Source of the DNA: Orientallactaga sibirica
Lineage: Eukaryota > Chordata > Mammalia > Rodentia > Dipodidae
Length of the DNA: 64,000 nt
Reading direction: 5' to 3'
Assembly (NCBI GenBank): GCA_036365145.1
Contig: JAEOAD010000001.1
Coordinates: 101,901,501-101,965,500, forward strand
The number at the start of each line of letters is the position of its first letter. Positions within the stretch are counted from its first letter, which is position 1. The translations under genes were made by a program, and so were the position numbers. Positions 57,335-64,000 of the stretch are shown piece after piece. The notes under the pieces are model-generated. The model ran no database searches, was not told the origin of the DNA, and saw nothing but the letters and a program-made list of their open reading frames with translations.

Positions 57335-57520
57335 TTGTTGTTTTGGTTGTTTTATTGTTTTTTGGGGAGGGAGGTGGTTTTTCAAGGTAGGATCTCACTC
57401 TAGCCCAGGCTGACCTGGAATTCACTATGTAGTCTCAGGGTGGCCTTGAATGCACAGTGATCCTCCTACCTCTGCCTCCCGAGAGCTGGGATTAAAGGTG
57501 TGCACCACCATGCCCGGCTT
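57335..57520 (-). repeat. B1-like SINE
   Basis: GTTTTTCAAGGTAGGATCTCAC through CACCATGCCCGGC. Confidence 0.95.
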
Positions 57521-57769
57521 TTCTTGACTTGTGAGAGATCATTATCTATTCTGTACATGTGTCCTTAGTTGAATATGTGGTTTTCTCATGGTCTAGAGCA
57601 TGCCTTTTCATTCTCTTAACAGTATCTTTTGCAAATAAACATTTTGGTGGTGTCCAACTCGTGCTTTAGTATTAAGTTTAAGAACTGTGCCTTATCCTAG
57701 ATCCTGAATATCTATTTTTTAAATAAAATTTTCATAGTTTTAGGATTGTTGTTCTAAGTTCTTGTGTTT

Positions 57770-57904
57770 TGTTTTTGTAAGGTAGGGTTTCAAAGTAGCC
57801 CAGGCCGACCTGGGATTCACACTGTAGCCACAGGCTGGCCTCAAACTCATGGCAATCCTCCTATCTCAGCCTAGCAAGTCCTGGGTACACCATTATGTTC
57901 AGCT
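57770..57904 (-). repeat. Old B1-like SINE
   Basis: TTTTGTAAGGTAGGGTTTC through CACCATTATGTTCAGC. Confidence 0.82.
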
Positions 57905-57919
57905 GTTTTTATAGTTTTG

Positions 57920-58005
57920 GTTTTAGGATACAGCTCAGTTGTAGAGTGCTTGTCTAGTATCTACCTTATGGGCAAGGCCGTGTTCAGTCCCTAGTATCAA
58001 AAATT
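57920..58005 (+). repeat. ID-like SINE
   Basis: GGTTTTAGGATACAGCTCAGTTG...GTGTTCAGTCCCTAGTATC plus A run. Confidence 0.72.
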
Positions 58006-58014
58006 GTTACAGTT

Positions 58015-58230
58015 GGGCCTGGAGAGATGGCTAAATGGTTAAGTGTTTGCCTGTGAAGCCTAAGGACCCCGGTTCAAGGCTTGATTCCTCAGGACCCACG
58101 TAAGCCAGATGCACAAGGTGGCACATGCATCTGGAGTTCATTTGCAGTGGCTGGAGGCCCTGGTGTACCCATTCTCTCACTATCTGCCTCTTTCTCTTGT
58201 CACTCTCAAATAAACAAAAAAATTTTTTTA
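58015..58230 (+). repeat. tRNA-derived SINE
   Basis: GGGCCTGGAGAGATGGCTAAATGG head, AAATAAACAAAAAAATT tail. GTTACAGTT lies on both sides. Confidence 0.94.
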
Positions 58231-58560
58231 ATAGTTACAGTTTACATTTAATTATGGTAGTGTTCTGTTTGGAACTGTTTAAAAGTTGTGATAAAATTCA
58301 CTATCTTAAATTAATAAAGTGCACAGTCCCATTGACATAAAGTACTTTTTGCAGTGTTGTGCAACCATCACCACTATCTTGATCCAGATTATTGTCATTG
58401 CCACTAAAATGCCAGTAACTATTAAGCCATTACTCTTTTTATTTCTTCCCCTAGTCTGACAGTACAGAATATAACAATAAATGATAACCGTTCTTGCAGT
58501 TTTATGTTGAGTAGCATCTAAGTTCAATATTTTATATTTTACACAAAATATTGGTCCATG
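58231..58560 (-). mobile_element. Old L1 (L1M-like) fragment, antisense
   Basis: AAATTCACTATCTTAAATTAATAAAGTGCACAG...GTGCAACCATCACCACTATC is a standard antisense L1M motif series. Confidence 0.65.
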
Positions 58561-59554
58561 GTGAGTTGGAAAAGGTCTTTCCTGGGCAATATGAGCAGCC
58601 TTTAGCTTTTATCATGACTACCCTGCTGATGTAGCTTCTTTCAGCCCTAGTAAAGCTCAAGTAAATTTGTCTCCTTGGCTAGCATCAAGAGTTCTCTGCA
58701 GTATCAGTCATGATTGTGGTAATTGATTGTATCATGGCTGCTCATGTAGCTTCTGAATAGTTTTTTTTTTTTTTTTAATCATTTCTTACTTGGAATTAAA
58801 GTACCATCTGCTGAAGTTGTATAGTCTAGCAGTTAATAGTTCTGACGTTCTCTTGGGAAGTTACTGAAAATCATTTGAAAAAGTTATGTCTCTTTGATAT
58901 GTCAGGAAGTTATATCCATTATGGAATGTAGAGGTCATTAAATAGTCTAACACAAAAACATGAGTCAGGGAAGATCATTGGTACTTATTACTTGTAAAAA
59001 TTTGTCATCAATGTGCAACATTTTACTTTTGGCTATTTTGATAATTGCTTCCTTGGCAGTGTTTAGACCACAAGTTTCCATTAGCTCTGAAAATACCAGT
59101 TTCCAACTTAGCATTAAAATCTGATAGTTTTTTCTTGTTTTCATTTTGCTTTGTTTTGTTCTGTTTTTGCATTTTGAGATAGGGGCTCTCTGTCATCTAA
59201 ATGTCCAGGTCCAAGTGCTACAATTGAAGGCCTGTGATGACATCCAGCTAAGATACTTTTTCATGAATAAAATTTCCACAGTATTTTTATAGACATTGTT
59301 TTCTTTCTTTCTTTTAAGGTTTATAGGTTTTATTAGATTATAGATAGAACTTAAGGAAGGAATACAGAACTCTTTCCCAAGAGGCATGAGCAGTGTTCTC
59401 AGAAATAGGGAAGCCCAGAGCTTAAGAGAAGGAAAGAGAGAATACAGAGTTCCTGCCCATAAAGGCAAGAGCAGGGTACACCCCAAGTACAGAAAATTCC
59501 TGCCCATGAGAAGGTAAGAGGTGGAAATAAAGCCCCAGAAGTTGTGTTCTTAAC
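58561..59554. other. About 1 kb, mostly unassigned
   Basis: T14 run at 58761-58774 and a B1-like scrap near 59170-59200 (TTTTGAGATAGGGGCTCTC). Open frames on the minus strand (59193-59507) have no recognisable protein. Confidence 0.45.
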
Positions 59555-59640
59555 ATTGTGTGTGTGCATGCACACAAGTATGGTAGGGATCAAACCCAGG
59601 GCAAGTATGCCAGGCAAGTGCTCCATCATGGGTCACCCTA
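59555..59640 (-). repeat. ID-like SINE, antisense
   Basis: TATGGTAGGGATCAAACCCAGGGC...CAAGTGCTCCATCATGGG. Confidence 0.7.
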
Positions 59641-59645
59641 CCATT

Positions 59646-59703
59646 CTACCAAGCTACTTTAAAAAATATTTTTTATTTATGTGTAAATAAAAAGAGAATT
59701 ATG
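59646..59703 (-). repeat. tRNA-SINE (tail half) split by the CIAO2A retrocopy; part 1
   Basis: This is the T/A-rich tail side of an antisense tRNA-derived SINE (TTTTTTATTTATG...AAAAAGAGAATTATG). The left 15-base duplication CTACCAAGCTACTTT is at 59646-59660. The rest of the element resumes at 60787, after the retrocopy. Confidence 0.85.
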
Positions 59704-59888
59704 GATCCTGGGGCATGTAGTCTTCACAGTTCCTTTCCCTGAGTGCTCCGCGCTGCTCTGTGCGGTCCCGCCTATTCTCTGCTCCCCTGAATCTTACACA
59801 CGTCTTGGCCTTTTTGAAGACCAGGAAGTTGATAAATCTTAAGACCGGTTGCGGAGAGACGGTGGCTCGGTTGGGACAGTCGCCAGGG

Positions 59889-59972
59889 ATGGCGGAGCGT
59901 GAGGATGGAGCGGGTGTCCGGGCTGCTCTCCTGGATGCTGAGCAGGGTCCTGTGGTTCTCAGGCCTCTCTGA
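59889..59972 (+). other. Upstream ORF overlapping the CIAO2A-like start
   Basis: An ATG at 59889 opens a 27-codon frame ([15 protein letters not shown]...) that ends at 59972, overlapping the CIAO2A-like ATG in another frame. If the copied 5' UTR were transcribed, this upstream start could lower translation of the main frame. It may simply be inherited from the parent mRNA. Confidence 0.4.
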
Positions 59973-60387
59973 GCAGGGAGCTGCTCCGCAGCCCCGGATC
60001 ATGGAAGAGAAAGCGCTAGAGGTTTATGATTTGATCCGAACTATCCGGGACCCAGAAAAGCCAAATACATTAGAAGAACTGGAAGTGGTAACGGAGAGTT
60101 GTGTGGAGGTCCAGGAGATAAATGAAGACGACTATTTGGTCATCATCAGGTTCACACCAACAGTACCTCATTGCTCTTTGGCAACTCTTACTTGGCTATG
60201 CTTAAGAGTGAAACTTCAACGATGTTTGCCATTTAAACACAAGTTGGAAATCTACATTTCTGAAGGAACCCACTCAACAGAAGAAGACATCAACAAGCAG
60301 ATCAATGACAAAGAGCGAGTGGCAGCTGCGATGGAGAACCCCAACCTGCAGGAAATTGTGGAGCAGTGTGTCCTTGAGCCTGACTAA
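59905..60387 (+). CDS. CIAO2A: CIAO2A-like open reading frame, 160 aa, in the retrocopy
   Basis: The start chosen is ATG 59905 (peptide [16 protein letters not shown]), which gives 160 residues, the length I recall for human CIAO2A. An in-frame GTG six bases upstream is not a likely start. Residues 34-160 carry the MIP18/DUF59 domain, with [14 protein letters not shown] around the conserved Cys90 and the C-terminus [11 protein letters not shown]. The parent protein acts in the cytosol, in maturation of IRP1 and other iron-sulfur targets. Residues 96-97 read Thr-Trp (codons 60190-60195), whereas the family reads Ile-Gly in this otherwise nearly invariant stretch. Two adjacent non-conservative changes next to the functional Cys motif argue for relaxed constraint. 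The ORF may be untranslated or its product impaired. Whether it is expressed cannot be told from sequence. Confidence 0.8.
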   Translation: MERVSGLLSWMLSRVLWFSGLSEQGAAPQPRIMEEKALEVYDLIRTIRDPEKPNTLEELEVVTESCVEVQEINEDDYLVIIRFTPTVPHCSLATLTWLCLRVKLQRCLPFKHKLEIYISEGTHSTEEDINKQINDKERVAAAMENPNLQEIVEQCVLEPD

Positions 60388-60738
60388 TAGGTGTTTTTTT
60401 AAGAGCCATTGAACTGTAATTGTTTGATATATTTAACTTCTTTGTAAAATGTAAAAACCTCACGTTTAATTTCATGTTTAATATACAGGTGAATTGTACC
60501 TCAGAGCATTTTTTAAAGAATTGTTTCCAAGTGAGTTTTAGTTCTAAGGTAGTGCCTAATTTGTTTAATGAATAACATTCTCGGGATTTGTAACACTGAA
60601 GTGATCATACAGAATAATATTTTCTAGCTATTATGTGTCAGACGAGTTACTATTTTTCTGATGCCAATTCTGATAACTACTTTTCATGTCAAGTTATCTA
60701 CTGTGCCCAGATGTGTTCAATTTAAGTTGTTCCTCTAA

Positions 60739-60777
60739 AATAAATCCAGCAGATGATTCTTATAAAAAAAAAAAAAA
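60739..60777 (+). promoter_or_regulatory. Polyadenylation signal and genomic poly(A) tail of the retrocopy
   Basis: AATAAA at 60739-60744 is followed, 19 bases later, by a run of 14 A (60764-60777). This spacing is normal for a cleavage site and marks the 3' end of the reverse-transcribed mRNA. Confidence 0.9.
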
Positions 60778-60963
60778 GAGAGAGAGAGAGAATTATGAAT
60801 GAATGGGTGTGCTAGGGCTTCCTGCTGCTGCCAACAAACTCCAGACACATGTAGCACTTTGTGCATCTAGCTTTACATGGGTACTGAGGAATTGAATTCT
60901 GGCCAACCCAGGCAAGTGCCTTTAACTGCTGAACCATCTTTTCTACCCCTACCAAGCTACTTT
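60778..60963 (-). repeat. tRNA-SINE (head half) split by the CIAO2A retrocopy; part 2
   Basis: The antisense SINE body resumes with GAATGGGTGTGCTAGGGC and ends near AACCATCTTTTCTACCCC. The right copy of CTACCAAGCTACTTT lies at 60949-60963 and is identical to 59646-59660. The two halves together make one normal-length element. Confidence 0.88.
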
Positions 60964-60965
60964 GT

Positions 60966-61126
60966 TTGTTTGTGTGTTTTGTTTTGTTTGTTTTGTTTTT
61001 CAAGATAGGATCTTGTTCTAGCCCAGGCTGATCTGGAATTGACTATGCAGTCTCAGGCTGGCCTTGAACTCACAGCAATCCTCCTGAGTCCTAGGAATTA
61101 AAGGCTTGTGCCACCATGCCCAGCTC
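60966..61126 (-). repeat. B1-like SINE
   Basis: The antisense B1 reads CAAGATAGGATCTTGTTCTAG...TGTGCCACCATGCCCAGC and is preceded by a T/G-rich tail. It ends about 120 bases before the ADD3 exon acceptor. Confidence 0.9.
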
Positions 61127-61245
61127 TAAGCTACTGTTTTGAAGAAAGTTCCAAATGTTGCAAAATAAAAAGGTTGTACTAGACTCATGTAAACTCTTAA
61201 GGAATGTGTTGTGAATGTCCTCCTATCTTTGTGCTTATTACATAG

Positions 61246-62585
<1,340 letters not shown>

Positions 62586-62597
62586 AAGAATTAATTT

Positions 62598-62973
62598 AGA
62601 GCTAGGTGGAATGGCACATGTGTTTTTTGTTTGTTTGTTTGGGTTTTGGGGGATTTTTGTTGTTGTTGTTGTTGTTGTTGTTGTTCGGTTTTCGAGGTAG
62701 GGTCTCACTATAGTCTAGGCTGACCTGGAATTCACTATGTAGTCTCAGGGTGACCTCGAACTCTCAGCGATCCTCCTACCTCTGCCTCCCAAGTGCTGGG
62801 ATTAAAGCGTGCGACAACACACCCAGCAGCACATGTGTTTTAAGCCCAGCACTCAAAAGGCTGAGGTAGGAGGATCCCTGTGAGTTTGAGGCCAGCCTGG
62901 GACTACAGAGTGAATTCCACATCAGTTTGGGCTAGAATAAGACCCTACCTCAAAAAAAAAAAAAAAACTGGAA
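62598..62973 (+). repeat. B1-like SINE interrupted by an opposite-strand B1
   Basis: The outer B1 begins GAGCTAGGTGGAATGGCACATG, is broken at 62626, and resumes at about 62842 with AAGCCCAGCACTCAAAAGGC through a poly(A) tail. Its own 12-base duplication AAGAATTAATTT is at 62586-62597 and 62974-62985. Confidence 0.9.
62627..62828 (-). repeat. B1-like SINE inserted in the outer B1
   Basis: The antisense B1 has a (TTG)n/poly(T) tail on its left (62651-62683 holds pure TTG repeats). It is flanked by an exact 13-base duplication, GCACATGTGTTTT, at 62614-62626 and 62829-62841. Confidence 0.92.
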
Positions 62974-63224
62974 AAGAATTAATTTGTAAGCCAAATGATT
63001 ATTGTAATGGATAATATAACTTAAGGAATGGCATGAAATTCAAATTTTGCACAAGGTTGTTATATATTGACAGTTCTCAGGGGAAATGCCCCTATAAGCA
63101 TCATTCAATAAAAATTGAAAATTTAAACAAAAAGTACTAACCTACATTTCTATTCCAGAATTTTTGCTTGCTTTATTTATTATATTTCCCCATTCAATGA
63201 AAGGGTATAACTTTTAGTTTGTTA

Positions 63225-64000
63225 TTTTTTTTTAATATTTATTGACAACATACTTACATACAAAAGGTGCATAGTTTTCCCTCCCCTCCCCCCTTTCCCC
63301 TTTAGAACTCCACTCTCCATCATATCCCCTCCCTCTCTCCATTAGTCACTTTTTTAATTTGATGTCATCATCTTTTACTTCTATTATGAGGGTCTTGCGG
63401 AGGTATTGCTAGGCACAGCAAGGTCATGGATATCAAGGCCAATTTCTGTCTGGGCAGTTGCATTGTAAGGAGTTGTACCCTTCCTTTGGCTCTTCCATTC
63501 TATCCGCCCCCTCTTCCGCAATGATCCCTGAGCCTTGGAGGGTGTGACAGAGATGTTTCAGTGCTGGGCACTTCTCCATCCCTTCTTCTCAGCACTATGT
63601 TGCCTTTTGGATCATCCCAGTGGTCATCGCCATCTGAAAAGAGAAGCTTCTCTAACCAGAAGTGAGAGTAGCATTAATATGTGAATATGAGCATTAAGTG
63701 TAGTATTTTCCGGGCAGCTTGGTGGGAATAGTATATACATTTAGATAAGAGTATGCTTTATACCCCTAAGGCTCATGACCTTACCTACCATAGACTTTGC
63801 TTAGGTTTTTCAGTACCAGGTATGTATTCCCTCCCGTAGAGAGGGCCTTCAGTCCAATTATAGAGCAGTTGGTTACCCCATAGAGTAGACATGCCACTAT
63901 TGCACCTGTTCAGTCTTTGGGCCTGTCTGGCCAAATTTGAATATTCAGCGTCCACTGTTTTCACTGCTGATGACTTCTGTCTCCCATACTCTGCATGCAG
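63225..64000 (-). mobile_element. L1 LINE 3' region, antisense, running off the window
   Basis: It starts with a T-rich block and a C/T-rich tract (CCTCCCCTCCCCCC, the complement of the G-rich tract of rodent L1 3' UTRs). It continues through sequence parallel to 42480-43270: GGCTCTTCCATTC...CAATGATCCCTGAGCC here against GGCTCTTACAGTC...CAATGTTTCCTGAGCC there. No ORF2 coding is visible within the window. The assignment rests on recognition and on the internal paralogy. Confidence 0.7.

Larger units (their letters stand above)
59704..60777 (+). pseudogene. CIAO2A: Full-length CIAO2A (FAM96A) processed retrocopy with open reading frame
   Basis: This is an mRNA-like copy of CIAO2A, whose product is a MIP18/DUF59-family protein of the cytosolic iron-sulfur assembly targeting machinery. 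The whole coding region is contiguous, whereas the parent gene in other mammals has several exons. It has about 200 bases of 5' UTR, a coding region (59905-60387), about 375 bases of 3' UTR, an AATAAA signal at 60739-60744 and a 14-A tail at 60764-60777. An 11-base duplication, AGAGAATTATG, flanks it (59693-59703 and 60787-60797). These are the marks of L1-mediated retroposition. The copy sits inside an older tRNA-SINE and about 470 bases before the ADD3 first coding exon, in the same orientation. No frameshift or stop has arisen, so it is either recent or retained. It has no visible promoter of its own beyond the copied 5' UTR. Confidence 0.93.
1..61245 (+). other. ADD3: Presumed 5' intron (or intron plus 5' flank) of ADD3
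   Basis: The ADD3 start codon lies in an internal exon with an acceptor in front of it, so at least one non-coding first exon must lie upstream. I cannot identify one in this window: there is no CpG island outside the CIAO2A retrocopy, and no convincing exon. ADD3 is known in other mammals for a very long first intron, which fits about 61 kb of repeat-rich DNA. Part of this interval could instead be 5' flank if the promoter lies inside it. Confidence 0.6.

Noticed and set aside
59899..59904. GTG codon as the start of the CIAO2A-like frame (162 residues)
   Set aside because: The ATG at 59905 gives the 160-residue length and the N-terminus expected for the family; a GTG start is unlikely in a mammal.
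59899..60387. CIAO2A as the functional parent gene
   Set aside because: It is intronless, has a poly(A) tail and target-site duplications, and lies inside the ADD3 locus. All point to a retrocopy.

Overview
This is a window of mammalian nuclear DNA. It is AT-rich, almost free of open reading frames, and dense with rodent-type retroposons. Three SINE classes dominate: B1-like 7SL-derived elements, a tRNA-derived element that shares its head with mouse B2 but has its own body and a CT-rich/AAATAAAT tail, and older ID-like and B4-like elements. From memory, this B1 consensus together with the B2-headed tRNA-SINE matches jerboas and relatives (Dipodoidea, perhaps Jaculus). The rodent assignment is firm; the family is an inference.

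Only one host exon is recognisable. At 61246-61457 on the + strand lies the first coding exon of ADD3 (gamma-adducin), with an acceptor before it and a donor after it. Everything to its left (1-61245) is therefore read as the large 5' intron of ADD3, or intron plus 5' flank if a non-coding first exon lies unrecognised inside the window. Everything to its right is the start of the next intron. No CpG island or other host coding exon was found.

The second gene-like object is a full-length, intronless retrocopy of CIAO2A (FAM96A) at 59704-60777, about 470 bases upstream of the ADD3 exon and in the same orientation. It keeps an open 160-codon frame, 5' and 3' UTRs, an AATAAA signal, a poly(A) tail and an 11-base target-site duplication. 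It landed inside an older tRNA-SINE that has its own 15-base duplication, so the order of events can be read directly.

Layout: 1-17000 is SINE-dense, with a striking nest of successive insertions at 12747-14036. 17043-19860 is mostly SINE-free. 19880-25570 is mixed, with one LTR that has a 5-bp duplication. 26890-30540 is the longest SINE-free stretch and the best candidate for constrained non-coding sequence. 30540-40580 is SINE-dense with two further LTRs. 40580-44640 holds a MIR, an antisense L1 3' region and an ancient repeat. 44640-58230 is SINE-dense with old antisense L1 and one more well-defined LTR. 59646-61457 holds the nested retrocopy and the ADD3 exon. 61458-64000 is intron with a B1-in-B1 insertion and an antisense L1 3' region running off the end.

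Nothing here is prokaryotic: there are no operons, CRISPR arrays or insertion sequences. I found no undescribed molecular system. The most interesting items are the intact CIAO2A retrocopy, the SINE-free island, and several unusually readable insertion histories. These include a bare poly(A) insertion with a perfect target-site duplication.
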